A program made the translations under genes and the position numbers. The notes beneath the pieces were generated by a model. The model made no database searches and was not told where the DNA came from. It worked only from the letters and a program-made list of their open reading frames with translations. A stretch of DNA of 64,000 nucleotides from Mycolicibacterium baixiangningiae (GTDB lineage: Bacteria; Actinomycetota; Actinomycetes; Mycobacteriales; Mycobacteriaceae): positions 4,030,001 to 4,094,000 of the forward strand of contig NZ_CP066218.1 of assembly GCF_016313185.1 (NCBI RefSeq). The letters are read 5' to 3'. How positions within the stretch are numbered: position 1 is the first letter of the stretch; each line of letters starts with the position of its first letter. This document shows positions 25,033 to 34,445 of this stretch, piece by piece.

Positions 25033-26565
25033 GTGTTGCTCGTCGATGTCGCCACCGCATCGGCTGACGTCGGCGCCATGTCGTCGCGGCTGGCCAAGAC
25101 CGCCCGGATCGCCGATCTGCTGAGCCGCGCGGGCGTCGAACAGAATGCCCGCCTGGTCGCGGTGGTGGTCGCGTGGTTGTCCGGCGAACTCCCGCAGCGC
25201 CAGATCGGGGTCGGGTGGGCGGCGCTGCGTTCCCTACCCGCGCCGGCCGCCGCACCGGTGCTGACCGTGCAGGGGGTCGACGCGGCCCTCTCGGAGATCG
25301 GGGCCGTCGCCGGTAAGGGCTCACAGGGCCGCCGGGCGGGCCTGATCGCCGCCTTGTTCGCCGCCGCCACCGATGTGGAGCAGACCTTCCTGCGCGGACT
25401 GCTGACCGGCGAACTTCGTCAGGGCGCGTTGATCGGAGTGATGGCCGACGCCGTCGCCAAGGCGGCCGGCGTCCCCGCCACCGGCGTCCGGCGTGCGGCG
25501 ATGCTCGCCGGGGACCTGCCCGCCGTCGCGGCCGGGGCGCTCACCGGCGGTGAGGCGGCGCTCGCGGAATTCACACTGCGCGTGGGCCGACCCGTCGGAC
25601 CGATGCTCGCCCAGACCTCGACCGGCGTCGCCGACGCACTGGACCGGCTGGGCGGGACGGCGGTGTTCGAGGCCAAACTCGACGGTGCCCGCGTCCAGAT
25701 CCACCGCAACGGGTCCGAGGTCTCGGTCTACACCCGCTCGCTCGACGACGTCACCGACCGCTTGCCGGAGGTCGTCGAGGCGGCGCTGGCGCTGCCGGTC
25801 ACCGCCCTCATCGCCGACGCCGAGGCGATCGCGCTGCGGCCGGACGGCCGTCCGCACCGATTCCAGGTCACCGCGTCGCGGTTCGGGCGGGCCGCCTCGC
25901 GCGCCACGCAACCCCTGTCGGTGTTCGTGTTCGATCTGCTGCACGTCGACGGCGCCGATCTGCTCGACCTGCCGACCCTCGAACGCGCCAAGGTGCTCGA
26001 CCACCTGGTACCCGCGGCCCACCGCGTGGACCGGCTCGTCACCGACGACGGCGCCGCCGCCCAACGCTTCCTCGACGCCACGCTGGCCGCCGGTCACGAA
26101 GGCGTGATGGCCAAGTCTCCGGGGGCACCGTATGAGGCCGGCCGCCGGGGAGCGGGCTGGTTGAAGGTCAAACCCGTCCACACCCTCGACCTCGTCGTCC
26201 TCGCCGTCGAATGGGGCAACGGCAGGCGCACCGGCAAGCTGTCCAACATCCACCTCGGCGCCCGTGACCCCGCGACCGGCGCCTTCGTGATGCTGGGCAA
26301 GACGTTCAAGGGCATGACCGACGCGATGCTCGAGTGGCAGACCACCCGGTTCCTGGAGCTGGCCGACGGCCCGACGGACGGTTACGTGGTGCGGGTACGG
26401 CCTGAGCAGGTCGTCGAGATCGCGTTCGACGGGGTGCAGGGTTCGACCCGCTACCCCGGGGGAATGGCACTGCGGTTCGCGCGCGTCCTTCAATATCGTG
26501 ACGACAAGTCGCCTGCCGAGGCCGACACCATCGACACCGTTCGTGCGTTCTACGAACGCGAGTGA
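25033..26565 (+). CDS. ligB: ATP-dependent DNA ligase LigB
   Basis: A 510-residue ligase that seals nicks using ATP. The catalytic lysine is in [13 protein letters not shown] (motif I). Other motifs include [16 protein letters not shown] (III), [10 protein letters not shown] (IIIa-like), [20 protein letters not shown] (IV) and [20 protein letters not shown] (V), followed by the OB-fold segment [13 protein letters not shown]. The N-terminal DNA-binding domain (residues 1-200) contains [18 protein letters not shown]. The GTG at 25033 gives [13 protein letters not shown], as in M. tuberculosis LigB (507 aa as I recall). It is followed by cstA, the same order as Rv3062-Rv3063. Confidence 0.95.
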   Translation: MLLVDVATASADVGAMSSRLAKTARIADLLSRAGVEQNARLVAVVVAWLSGELPQRQIGVGWAALRSLPAPAAAPVLTVQGVDAALSEIGAVAGKGSQGRRAGLIAALFAAATDVEQTFLRGLLTGELRQGALIGVMADAVAKAAGVPATGVRRAAMLAGDLPAVAAGALTGGEAALAEFTLRVGRPVGPMLAQTSTGVADALDRLGGTAVFEAKLDGARVQIHRNGSEVSVYTRSLDDVTDRLPEVVEAALALPVTALIADAEAIALRPDGRPHRFQVTASRFGRAASRATQPLSVFVFDLLHVDGADLLDLPTLERAKVLDHLVPAAHRVDRLVTDDGAAAQRFLDATLAAGHEGVMAKSPGAPYEAGRRGAGWLKVKPVHTLDLVVLAVEWGNGRRTGKLSNIHLGARDPATGAFVMLGKTFKGMTDAMLEWQTTRFLELADGPTDGYVVRVRPEQVVEIAFDGVQGSTRYPGGMALRFARVLQYRDDKSPAEADTIDTVRAFYERE

Positions 26566-26660
26566 CCGCACGAAAGCCGGGAATCGGCTCACCGCCGATC
26601 AGGTCGGTGCAAGGATCGACCACAGGAATCTGGAACTGTCGCGCCATCGAGGGAGAGACC

Positions 26661-28955
26661 GTGGCAACACCCACCGCCGCACCGGCCGAGCGTTTCGAGG
26701 AGACCGACGGCGACGTCACCTATATCCGAACGGACAAAGACCTGCCGCCGGTTGCGATCATCGACCGGTCCCCCATCACCACCAGACACAAGGTCATCTT
26801 CGGGATCATCGCGCTGATCGGGGCGATCGCCTGGGCCGTGATCGCGTTCTTCCGCGGTGAGACGGTCAACGCCGTGTGGTTCGTGATCGCGGCCATCTGC
26901 ACCTACGTGGTGGCGTTCCGGTTCTACGCGCGCCTGATCGAGATGAACATCGTCAAACCACGCGACGACAACGCCACCCCGGCCGAGCTTTTCGAGAACG
27001 CCACCGACTACGTGCCGACGGACCGTCGGGTGCTCTTCGGTCACCACTTCGCCGCCATCGCCGGCGCTGGTCCACTGGTAGGGCCGGTCCTGGCGATGCA
27101 GATGGGATTCCTTCCGGGCACCATCTGGATCATCATCGGCGCCGTCTTCGCCGGTTGTGTGCAGGACTACCTGGTGTTGTCCATCTCGGTGCGGCGGCGC
27201 GGCCGCTCGCTGGGCCAGATGGCTCGCGACGAGCTGGGCGCCGTCGGCGGGGCCGCCGCGATCGTCGGCGTGCTGGTCATCATGGTGATCCTGCTGGCCG
27301 TGCTGGCACTGGTCGTCGTCCAGGCGCTGGCCCAGAGTCCGTGGGGCGTGTTCTCCATCGCGATGACGATCCCCATCGCGCTCTTCATGGGCGTCTACCT
27401 GCGCTTCCTGCGGCCGGGCCGGGTGTCCGAGGTGTCGGTGATCGGGGTACTGCTGCTCCTGCTGGCCGTCGCCTCCGGCCGGTGGGTCGCCGAAACCTCC
27501 TGGGGGGCATCGTGGTTCGATCTGTCGCCGGTCGCGCTGAGCTGGTGCATCATCGCCTACGGGTTGGCCGCGTCGGTGCTGCCGGTGTGGTTGCTGCTCG
27601 CCCCGCGCGACTATCTGTCGACGTTCATGAAGGTCGGCACCATCGCGCTGCTGGCGGTCGGCATCCTCATCGCCCGGCCCGTCATGGAGGCGCCCGCGGT
27701 CTCGCAGTTCGCCGCCAGCGGCACCGGGCCGGTGTTCGCCGGATCGCTGTTCCCGTTCCTGTTCATCACGATCGCCTGTGGTGCGTTGTCGGGGTTCCAT
27801 TCGCTGATCTCCTCGGGCACCACGCCGAAAATGCTGGAGAAGGAAGGCCAGATGCGCCTGATCGGCTACGGCGGCATGCTGACCGAGTCGTTCGTGGCGA
27901 TCATGGCGCTGATCACCGCCGCGATCATCAACCAGCACCTGTACTTCACGCTCAACGCGCCGGCCGCCCAGACCGGCGGCACCGCCGAGACCGCGGCGGA
28001 GTACGTCAACGGCCTCGGACTCGCAGGCGCCCCGATCACCCCGCAGGAAATCGACGAGGCCGCCAGAAGCGTCGGCGAGAGCTCGATCGTGTCACGCACC
28101 GGCGGTGCGCCCACGTTGGCGTTCGGCATGTCCGAGGTGCTCAGCAGTGTGTTCGGCGGCAATGCGCTGAAGGCCTTCTGGTACCACTTCGCGATCATGT
28201 TCGAGGCATTGTTCATCCTCACGACCGTCGACGCCGGCACCCGGGTGGCGCGGTTCATGCTGTCGGACGGCCTGTCGAATCTCGGTGGGCCACTGCGCAA
28301 GCTGAAGGATCCGAGCTGGCGCGTCGGCGCCTGGATCTGCAGCCTGATCGTGGTGGCCGCGTGGGGCAGCATCCTGCTGATGGGGGTCACCGATCCGCTC
28401 GGCGGTATCAACACGCTCTTCCCGCTGTTCGGTATCGCCAACCAGTTGCTGGCGGCGATCGCACTGACCGTCGTCACCGTCGTCGTGCTCAAAAAGGGGC
28501 ACCGCAAGTGGGCGCTGGTCCCGGGCATCCCGCTGCTGTGGGATCTGGTCATCACGCTGACCGCCTCGTGGCAGAAGATCTTCTCCGGTGATCCGAAGGT
28601 CGGCTACTGGACCCAGCACTTCCAGTACAAGAACGCGCTTGCGCAGGGCCAGGAGTCGTTCGGGGCGGCCAAGAACGCCGACCAGATGAACGCCGTCATC
28701 CGCAACACGTTCATCCAGGGCACTCTGTCGATCGTGTTCGCCCTGCTGGTGGTGGTCGTCTTCGCCGCGGGGGTGGTCATGGCGATCCGCGCACTGCGGG
28801 GCACCGCGCCGCCGACCACCGAGGACGAGCCGGTGCCGTCGCGCATCTTCGGGCCCTCGGGGCTGCACACCACCGCACGCGAGAAGGAGGTGCAGAAGCA
28901 GTGGGACGCGTTGTCGGCATCGCACACCAAATCGGTTGGTACGTCGCCTCATTGA
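26661..28955 (+). CDS. cstA: Carbon starvation protein CstA, peptide/pyruvate transporter family
   Basis: A 764-residue membrane protein with about 16-18 hydrophobic segments. Hallmarks are LFGHHFAAIAGAGPLVGPVL, IIGAVFAGCVQDYLVL, CGALSGFHSLISSGTTPKML, MFEALFILTTVDAGTRVARF and GINTLFPLFGIANQLLAAIA. Family members import peptides or pyruvate under starvation. The GTG at 26661 with GGGAGA upstream yields the cytoplasmic N-terminus seen in mycobacterial CstA (ADRKDLPPVAII-type segment). An in-frame start overlapping the ligB stop (26562) is possible. It overlaps the YbdD-type gene by 55 bp. Confidence 0.95.
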   Translation: MATPTAAPAERFEETDGDVTYIRTDKDLPPVAIIDRSPITTRHKVIFGIIALIGAIAWAVIAFFRGETVNAVWFVIAAICTYVVAFRFYARLIEMNIVKPRDDNATPAELFENATDYVPTDRRVLFGHHFAAIAGAGPLVGPVLAMQMGFLPGTIWIIIGAVFAGCVQDYLVLSISVRRRGRSLGQMARDELGAVGGAAAIVGVLVIMVILLAVLALVVVQALAQSPWGVFSIAMTIPIALFMGVYLRFLRPGRVSEVSVIGVLLLLLAVASGRWVAETSWGASWFDLSPVALSWCIIAYGLAASVLPVWLLLAPRDYLSTFMKVGTIALLAVGILIARPVMEAPAVSQFAASGTGPVFAGSLFPFLFITIACGALSGFHSLISSGTTPKMLEKEGQMRLIGYGGMLTESFVAIMALITAAIINQHLYFTLNAPAAQTGGTAETAAEYVNGLGLAGAPITPQEIDEAARSVGESSIVSRTGGAPTLAFGMSEVLSSVFGGNALKAFWYHFAIMFEALFILTTVDAGTRVARFMLSDGLSNLGGPLRKLKDPSWRVGAWICSLIVVAAWGSILLMGVTDPLGGINTLFPLFGIANQLLAAIALTVVTVVVLKKGHRKWALVPGIPLLWDLVITLTASWQKIFSGDPKVGYWTQHFQYKNALAQGQESFGAAKNADQMNAVIRNTFIQGTLSIVFALLVVVVFAAGVVMAIRALRGTAPPTTEDEPVPSRIFGPSGLHTTAREKEVQKQWDALSASHTKSVGTSPH

Positions 28956-29092
28956 TGGGCGACAACCACTACCGCCGCTACGTCGAGCACCGCCGGCGCA
29001 CCCATCCGGGACAGCCGGTGCTCAGCGAGCGGGAGTACTGGCGCATGCGGCATGCGGCCGCCGACGCCAACCCCGGGGCGCGGTGCTGCTGA
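28901..29092 (+). CDS. YbdD/YjiX family small protein (CstA partner)
   Basis: A 63-residue protein with the family signature GDNHYRRYVEHRRRTHPGQP, LSEREYWRMR and a C-terminal GARCC. In many bacteria a YbdD-type gene follows cstA and its product supports transport. The GTG start lies inside the end of cstA (55-bp overlap in another frame), implying coupled translation. The C-terminal cysteine pair is typical. Confidence 0.9.
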   Translation: MGRVVGIAHQIGWYVASLMGDNHYRRYVEHRRRTHPGQPVLSEREYWRMRHAAADANPGARCC

Positions 29093-29093
29093 G

Positions 29094-30329
29094 CTAAACC
29101 AGGGCGTGCCGGATCGGCAGGTGCTTGAGCCCGCCGACGAACGTCGTCGCGACGTGTTGGGGCCGACCGGCGAGTTCGGCGGAGCGCAACCGCGGCACCA
29201 ACTCGGCGAAGAAGCTGCTGACCTCCATGCGGGCCAGGGCCGCACCCAGACAGAAGTGCACGCCGTAGCCGAAGGAGACGTGCCTGTTGGGGTCGCGGCC
29301 GATGTCGAAGTCGAACGGCGCATCAAACACGTCTTCGTCGCGGTTTCCCGAAACATAGGACAGCAGAAGCGATTCGCCCGCCCGGATCGGGACGCCGCGC
29401 ACGTCGGTGTCCTGCGCCGCGGTGCGCATGAACGCCTTGACCGGTGTGGTCCACCGGATCATCTCCTCGGCCGCGAGCCCCATCAGGGCCGGGTCAGCCT
29501 GCAGCCGGCGGAGCTGATCCTGGTGCTCGATCAGCGCGAGCATGCCGCCGGAGATGGTGGCGCTGGTGGTGTCGTGGCCGGCGGCCGCGACGATCGCGTA
29601 ATAGGACACCGTGTCGATATCGGAGAGGGGCTCGCCGCCCAGCCGGGCGTTGGCGATGGCCGAGGCCAGGTCTTCGGTGGGAGTCTCCCGACGCGAGGCC
29701 GTCAACGCGGTGAAGTACTGGAACATCTCGAGCAGCGCCGCCATCTGGTCTTCCTGTGTGGCACCACGTTTGAATTCTTCGTCGTCGCTGCCGAACAGTT
29801 CCTGGGTGAGGGTGAGCATCAGCGGGAAGTCGCTTTCGGGCACGCCGAGCAGCGACATGATCACGTACAGCGGATAGTTGACTGCGACCTGCTGGACGAA
29901 ATCGCATTCCGGCCCGGTCTCGAGCATCTTGTCGACGTAGATCCTGGCGAGGTCCTCGACCCGAACCTTCAGCGCGCGCATGGCTTTCGGACGGAACCAG
30001 TCGGCACCGATGGCCCGCAGGTCGCGGTGTTCGGGGTCGTCGAGGTGGATCAACGTGCGGATCCCCACGCCCGCCTGCAGTTCGTCGGCCGCCGCCGTCA
30101 TCAGCACCGAGCGCGGCGAGTTGGTGAACACGTGGTTCGCCCGCTCGACCGCCAGGATGTCGGCGTGTTTGGTGATCGCCCAGAACGGCCGGTAGCCCTC
30201 GACGTCCACCCACGACACCGGCGCGTGCGCACGCAGGTGGGTCAGCGCCGTGTGCAGTGCCGGTTCGTCGGTGTAGGCCCTGGGAGTCGCGAACACCCGG
30301 GCCGCCTCGTCGATGATCGGGACGCTCAC
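29094..30329 (-). CDS. Cytochrome P450
   Basis: A 411-residue soluble bacterial P450. The I-helix is IVAAAGHDTTSAT, ExxR is EEMIR, and the heme loop is FGYGVHFCLGAALAR. The substrate-side segments (LIHLDDPEHRDLRAIGADWF) resemble mycobacterial lipid and terpenoid P450s, but the CYP family cannot be set by eye. The GTG at 30329 follows GAGGAG and overlaps the upstream LLM stop (GTGA). It is the last gene of an LLM-P450 operon driven from operator 31400-31418, and likely hydroxylates the cluster's hydrophobic substrate. Confidence 0.92.
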   Translation of the reverse strand: MSVPIIDEAARVFATPRAYTDEPALHTALTHLRAHAPVSWVDVEGYRPFWAITKHADILAVERANHVFTNSPRSVLMTAAADELQAGVGIRTLIHLDDPEHRDLRAIGADWFRPKAMRALKVRVEDLARIYVDKMLETGPECDFVQQVAVNYPLYVIMSLLGVPESDFPLMLTLTQELFGSDDEEFKRGATQEDQMAALLEMFQYFTALTASRRETPTEDLASAIANARLGGEPLSDIDTVSYYAIVAAAGHDTTSATISGGMLALIEHQDQLRRLQADPALMGLAAEEMIRWTTPVKAFMRTAAQDTDVRGVPIRAGESLLLSYVSGNRDEDVFDAPFDFDIGRDPNRHVSFGYGVHFCLGAALARMEVSSFFAELVPRLRSAELAGRPQHVATTFVGGLKHLPIRHALV

Positions 30330-31387
30330 GGGTGGCTCCTCTCCGCGGCGGCGGGCAGGCCGCGCAGCTCGCGCAGGACGGCGGTGACGGCGTCGTCGGG
30401 CACGCCGGCCGGGAATGCGGGCAGCACACGGTCGATCACCCCGTCGCAGCGTTCGCTCAGCTTCGCGGCGACGGAGTCGAGCGGCGCGACGACGGCGAAC
30501 GCCGCGAGCACCTCGTCGTCGATCAGGGTTCCCATGGCGTCCCATTCGCCCTGCCGGGACAACCGGTGCAATTCGGTGTGCAGATCGCCCCAACCGTGCA
30601 GATCGAGCACCTTGCGGTAGGCGGGGGTCGACCCGTAGAACGCCAGCTGTTTGCGGGTCGCGACACCGGCCGCGTGGAGGCCCTCGGGGGTTTCTCCGGT
30701 GACCACGAACACCGGGCAGGAGACCTGGAAGTCGCTGCGGGACCGCCCGGTGCGGTCCAACCCCTCCTGCAGCGCCGGCGCGGTCACCTCGTCGAGATAG
30801 CGCCTGGTGGTGAACGCATGCGCCAGCAGACCGTCGGCGACGTCACCGCACATCCGCGTCATCGCCTCGCCGACCGCGGCGATGAAGATCTTCGGCACGC
30901 CGTACGGGTGGGGTTCGGGCACGAACATCGGGGTCATGATCTTGTGCGTGTAGAAGTCGCCCTCGAACCGCAGCGGTGTGCCCTCGTGCCAACACGACCA
31001 GATCTCACGCAGCGCGGTGACGAACTCCCGCATGCGGCGCACCGGGTGACTCCACGGCATGGAGAAGCGCTTCTCGACGTGCGGCTGGATCTGCGTGCCC
31101 AGGCCCAGGAGGAACCGGCCGTGGGAGTAGGCCTGCAGATCCCAGCCGATGTTGGCGACGGTCATGGGGTTTCGCGCGAACGCCACCGCGATGCTGGTGC
31201 CGATCTCGAGGCGCGTGGTGTGCTCTGCCGCCAGCAGCAGGGGGAAGAACGGATCGTGGTTGATCTCCCCGGTCCAGCAGCCGTCGTAACCCTGGCGTTC
31301 TACAGCGGTGGCCACCTCGGGCACCCGAGTGAGCTGGCTGGGGATACCCCGGTCGATTCTGAGGCCGGGCGCCACGCCGTCAACCAT
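30326..31387 (-). CDS. LLM-class F420-dependent oxidoreductase (TIGR03617/MSMEG_2256-like)
   Basis: A 353-residue F420 or flavin oxidoreductase of the LLM fold. It has ATAVERQGYDGCWTGEINHD, RLEIGTSIAVAFARNPMTVA and GRFLLGLGTQIQPHVEKRFS, then a C-terminal coiled region. I recall this sequence type as the mycobacterial MSMEG_2256 family. The ATG at 31387 is 12 nt from operator 31400-31418. It is divergent from the carboxyltransferase and coupled to the downstream P450 by a GTGA overlap. Its reaction in the pathway is not known; F420-dependent reduction or oxidation of a cyclic intermediate is possible. Confidence 0.88.
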   Translation of the reverse strand: MVDGVAPGLRIDRGIPSQLTRVPEVATAVERQGYDGCWTGEINHDPFFPLLLAAEHTTRLEIGTSIAVAFARNPMTVANIGWDLQAYSHGRFLLGLGTQIQPHVEKRFSMPWSHPVRRMREFVTALREIWSCWHEGTPLRFEGDFYTHKIMTPMFVPEPHPYGVPKIFIAAVGEAMTRMCGDVADGLLAHAFTTRRYLDEVTAPALQEGLDRTGRSRSDFQVSCPVFVVTGETPEGLHAAGVATRKQLAFYGSTPAYRKVLDLHGWGDLHTELHRLSRQGEWDAMGTLIDDEVLAAFAVVAPLDSVAAKLSERCDGVIDRVLPAFPAGVPDDAVTAVLRELRGLPAAAERSHP

Positions 31388-31399
31388 GGGAGATGACGC

Positions 31400-31418
31400 T
31401 ACAGTAAGCAATTCAGTA
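31400..31418 (+). promoter_or_regulatory. Cluster operator site A
   Basis: TACAGTAAGCAATTCAGTA, 13 of 16 arm positions of TACTGTAA-N3-TTACAGTA. It lies between the divergent LLM-P450 and carboxyltransferase genes, 12 nt from the LLM start. It also reads as two direct CAGTAA units. Confidence 0.65.
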
Positions 31419-31448
31419 AGGTCAACGACCGTGAGTGAGGGCCGCCCC

Positions 31449-32945
31449 GTGACGGACGCACAGGAGTGGAAGGAGACGCTCGAGGATCTCGAACGTCGCC
31501 GGGCGCACACGTACGGCATGGGCGGGCCGGATCGGGTCGCCAAGCATCACGGCAAGGGAAAGCTCGACGCGCGGGCCCGCATCGCCCGCCTGCTTGACCC
31601 GGACACGTTCTGCGAATTCGGCACGCTGGTCGGCGGTGACATCGCGGCCGACGGGCTGGTCGCGGGGTCCGGCCGGGTCGGCGGCACACCGGTGATGGTC
31701 GGGGCCGAGGACTTCACGACGTTGGCGGGCAGCATCGGCCCCGGCGGCAACGCCAAACGGTATCGGCTCGCAGAGTTGGCTCTGCGCAACAGGATTCCGA
31801 TGGTGATGCTGTTGGAGGGCGCGGGCTTCCGGCCCAGCGGCGAACACTACGGGCGCGCCCCGACCGATCTCATCGTGCAGGCGCAGTGCTCCGGGAAGGT
31901 GCCCACGGTGTCGGCGGTGCTGGGGCCGTCGGCCGGACACGGCGCGCTGGTGGCGCCGGTGTGCGACTTCACCATCATGAGCGCGGCCGGCGCAATCTTC
32001 ACCGCCGGACCTCCGGTGGTCAAAGAGTCCACCGGAGAGGACATTTCGAAGGAGGACCTGGGTGGGCCCGCCGTGGCGCTGGCCAGCGGGGTGATCCACA
32101 ACTACGCCGACGACGACGAAACGGTGATCGACGACATCCGTCGGTACCTGTCGTACTTCCCGTCCAGCGCGTGGTCCTACCCACCAACCCGGCTGGCTGA
32201 CCACACCGCCGACCCGCGCCCCACGCCGGAACTACTCGATATCGTCTCCCGCGACAACCGCCACATCTACGACATGCGCACAGTCCTCGACGTGGTCTTC
32301 GACCGTCCCGACTGGCTGGAGGTGCAGCCGCGGTTCGGCCAGGCGCTCATCTGTGCGCTGGCGCATCTGGGTGGCTTCCCGGTCGCGGTGGTGGCGAACC
32401 AGCCGCAGGTGATGGCCGGCTCGATCGACTCCGATGCCGCCGACAAGGCTGCCCACTTCATCACCGTCGCCGATTCGTTCCACCTACCCATCGTGTTCCT
32501 CGCCGACAACCCGGGGATGCTGCCCGGCAGCCGGTCCGAGCGCAGCGGTGTGCTGCGCAGCGGTGCCCGGATGTTCGCCGCCCAGACCGCGGCGTCCACC
32601 CTCAAACTGCATGTCACGCTGCGCAAGGCGTTCGGTTTCGGCTCGATGGCCATGTCGCTGTTGGGTTTCGACAACCAGGTGGCGACCTTCGCCTATCCGG
32701 GGGCGACCATGGGCGCGATGAGCGCCGCCGCGATGAGCCGGGCGACGCACGCGGGCGAGGATTACGCCGAGGTGCTCAAGACCATGGAGTTGGAGGCGAG
32801 CTACCGCTCGGCGGGCCACCTCGGATTCGACGAGCTCATCTCACCGGTCGAGACGCGGGACAGGCTGCTGACGGCGCTGCAGCACGGCGTCTTCAGCAGG
32901 CAGGCGGTCGCGGAACCGGTGGCCCGCACCCTGATCATGCCCTGA
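31449..32945 (+). CDS. Acyl-CoA carboxylase carboxyltransferase (beta) subunit
   Basis: A 498-residue carboxyltransferase. The crotonase-fold halves show RIARLLDPDTFCEFGTLVGG, GAEDFTTLAGSIGPGGNAKR and GPSAGHGALVAPVCDFTIMS in the first. ALICALAHLGGFPVAVVANQ, PIVFLADNPGMLPGS and MSLLGFDNQVATFAYPGATM lie in the second. It transfers CO2 from carboxybiotin to an acyl-CoA. No biotin carboxylase (alpha) or biotin carrier gene lies nearby, so it must share one encoded elsewhere or act as a decarboxylase-like enzyme. The GTG at 31449 has GAGG 8 nt upstream; the GTG at 31431 is an alternative with a TAAGGT box 8 nt upstream. Confidence 0.88.
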   Translation: MTDAQEWKETLEDLERRRAHTYGMGGPDRVAKHHGKGKLDARARIARLLDPDTFCEFGTLVGGDIAADGLVAGSGRVGGTPVMVGAEDFTTLAGSIGPGGNAKRYRLAELALRNRIPMVMLLEGAGFRPSGEHYGRAPTDLIVQAQCSGKVPTVSAVLGPSAGHGALVAPVCDFTIMSAAGAIFTAGPPVVKESTGEDISKEDLGGPAVALASGVIHNYADDDETVIDDIRRYLSYFPSSAWSYPPTRLADHTADPRPTPELLDIVSRDNRHIYDMRTVLDVVFDRPDWLEVQPRFGQALICALAHLGGFPVAVVANQPQVMAGSIDSDAADKAAHFITVADSFHLPIVFLADNPGMLPGSRSERSGVLRSGARMFAAQTAASTLKLHVTLRKAFGFGSMAMSLLGFDNQVATFAYPGATMGAMSAAAMSRATHAGEDYAEVLKTMELEASYRSAGHLGFDELISPVETRDRLLTALQHGVFSRQAVAEPVARTLIMP

Positions 32946-32954
32946 CTTCCCTCG

Positions 32955-33014
32955 GCGAGCAGACGCAAACTCGCCCAATTTCGCCCCAAATAGGGCTAGT
33001 TTGCGTCTGCTCGC
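32955..33014. terminator. Bidirectional terminator / palindromic repeat between convergent genes
   Basis: Arms GCGAGCAGACGCAAACT (32955-32971) and AGTTTGCGTCTGCTCGC (32998-33014) pair perfectly over 17 bp. One mismatch and four more pairs (GCCC/GGGC) extend the stem around a 16-nt loop. It sits exactly between the stops of the carboxyltransferase and the convergent LLM gene, so it can end both transcripts. Confidence 0.75.
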
Positions 33015-33021
33015 GCAGTGG

Positions 33022-34068
33022 TCAGCCTGCGGTCGACCGGTACGCCTCGACGATCGGCGCGAGTTCCTCGGGCGTCGCGCCGTGCATGATCAGCGCGTCG
33101 GCCCCGTAGTCGAACTCCTTGCGGATCCGCTCGACGCACTGCGCGGCCGAACCCGTCGCGGCCGGTGCCAGCCATTCGTCGGGGATCAGCGTCGCGATGT
33201 GCTCGATCTGCTCCGCGCTGGCCTTGTGGTCGATTCCTCCGGGTATCGACGTCACCACCGAGTCCTCCCGAAACCGTTGCAGGACAGCGGGATCCCAGCC
33301 GTTGGTCTTGACCAGGAGGTCGCCGTAGCCCTGCAGGTAGGTGGCGAGCCGGGCCACCGTCTTCTTCAGCCGCAACTCTTCGGGAAGGTGATCGCCCACC
33401 GTCGCGAAACACGACCACACCCGCACGCTGTCGGGGTCACGCCCGGCCTGTTCGGCGGCGTCTTTCACCGTCTTCACGCAACGCTGCAGCGTCTCGGGGG
33501 TGAAGTAGGTGTGCAGGATGACGTCGTCGAATGCGCGACCGCCGAGCGCGAGTGTCTGCGGACCGAAGGCCACCAGACCCAGCCGGATGTCCTCGTCGAA
33601 GTCCGGGTCCAGGAACAGCACCGGGTATTTCCCGATCGGCCCGTCATGGTTGAAGATCAGCTCGCCGTGCCACAGCCGACGCATCACCTGCGCGAAGTCC
33701 TCCAACTGGGCGGTCGTGACGGCCGGTATGCCGAACGCGCCGTAGATGGCGCCGATGCCGCGGCCGAGGCCGAGCGTGAACCGCCCGCCGGACAGCCGGT
33801 GCATCGTCGTCGCCCACGATCCGGTGATCAGCGGATGGCGGGTGTTGTGATTGGTTGCCGCGGTGGCGATCTGCATCCGCTCGGTCACCGCGCACGCGGC
33901 ACCCACCAGAGACGACGCCTCCTTGACGTTCCAGCGCTCGGAGATGAACGCCGTCCCGAAGCCGAGCTCTTCCCCGCGACGCGCCTCGTCCATCAGCGTG
34001 GCGGGGCCCTCACCACCGGCGCCGGCCAGCAGGTAGTAACCGAGCTCGTGCAGTGTGCCCTCAGTCAA
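33022..34068 (-). CDS. LLM-class F420-dependent oxidoreductase (TIGR03857/MSMEG_2249-like)
   Basis: A 348-residue LLM-fold enzyme. LHELGYYLLAGAGGEGPATL, GFGTAFISERWNVKEASSLV, ATAATNHNTRHPLITGSWAT and GRFTLGLGRGIGAIYGAFGI are strongly conserved in a mycobacterial F420 family I recall as MSMEG_2249. The start is TTG at 34068, overlapping the stop of the NTF2-like gene (TTGA), so it is the last gene of the epimerase-FMO-NTF2-LLM operon. It shares this cluster with a second LLM enzyme at 30326. The substrate is unknown. Confidence 0.88.
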   Translation of the reverse strand: MTEGTLHELGYYLLAGAGGEGPATLMDEARRGEELGFGTAFISERWNVKEASSLVGAACAVTERMQIATAATNHNTRHPLITGSWATTMHRLSGGRFTLGLGRGIGAIYGAFGIPAVTTAQLEDFAQVMRRLWHGELIFNHDGPIGKYPVLFLDPDFDEDIRLGLVAFGPQTLALGGRAFDDVILHTYFTPETLQRCVKTVKDAAEQAGRDPDSVRVWSCFATVGDHLPEELRLKKTVARLATYLQGYGDLLVKTNGWDPAVLQRFREDSVVTSIPGGIDHKASAEQIEHIATLIPDEWLAPAATGSAAQCVERIRKEFDYGADALIMHGATPEELAPIVEAYRSTAG

Positions 34069-34439
34069 TGCCAGATCCCTTGTTTGTAGCCACAGTTCCA
34101 GACCTCGGTGATCCTGCCGTCGACGACGCGGAACACCTCCATGCTGCCGATCGTCGTCTGTGTCCCGTCCTTCAGGGTCATCGGTGACTGGTAGACGATC
34201 GCGACGTGTTCCCCGTCGTCGCCCGCGATCACCAGGTTGAGCTCGAATCGGACGGTCTGGAACATCTCCCAGTGGTCGATGATCCGCTGCACGGCCTGCT
34301 CATGGGTCAGGGTCGTCGCCTCCCCCACGTCGTGGCGGACGACGGTGTCGCCGATCAACTCGTCGGCCAGCGCGAAGTCGCGCTCGTTCCACACCGTGAG
34401 GTTGTACAGCTCCACCACGTCACGTGCCGTGCGCGTCAT
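34065..34439 (-). CDS. SnoaL/NTF2-like protein
   Basis: A 124-residue alpha+beta cone-fold protein. VVELYNLTVWNERDFALADE, VRHDVGEATTLTHEQAVQRI and IGSMEVFRVVDGRITEVWNC are the helix-sheet pattern of SnoaL-like isomerases, hydrolases and limonene-epoxide-hydrolase relatives. Polar residues in the pocket (D, H, E) are present, but the specific catalytic triad of epoxide hydrolase is not evident. It lies 6 bp after the FMO gene in the same operon, so it probably isomerises or hydrolyses the FMO product. Confidence 0.85.
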   Translation of the reverse strand: MTRTARDVVELYNLTVWNERDFALADELIGDTVVRHDVGEATTLTHEQAVQRIIDHWEMFQTVRFELNLVIAGDDGEHVAIVYQSPMTLKDGTQTTIGSMEVFRVVDGRITEVWNCGYKQGIWH

Positions 34440-34445
34440 GGTGAC

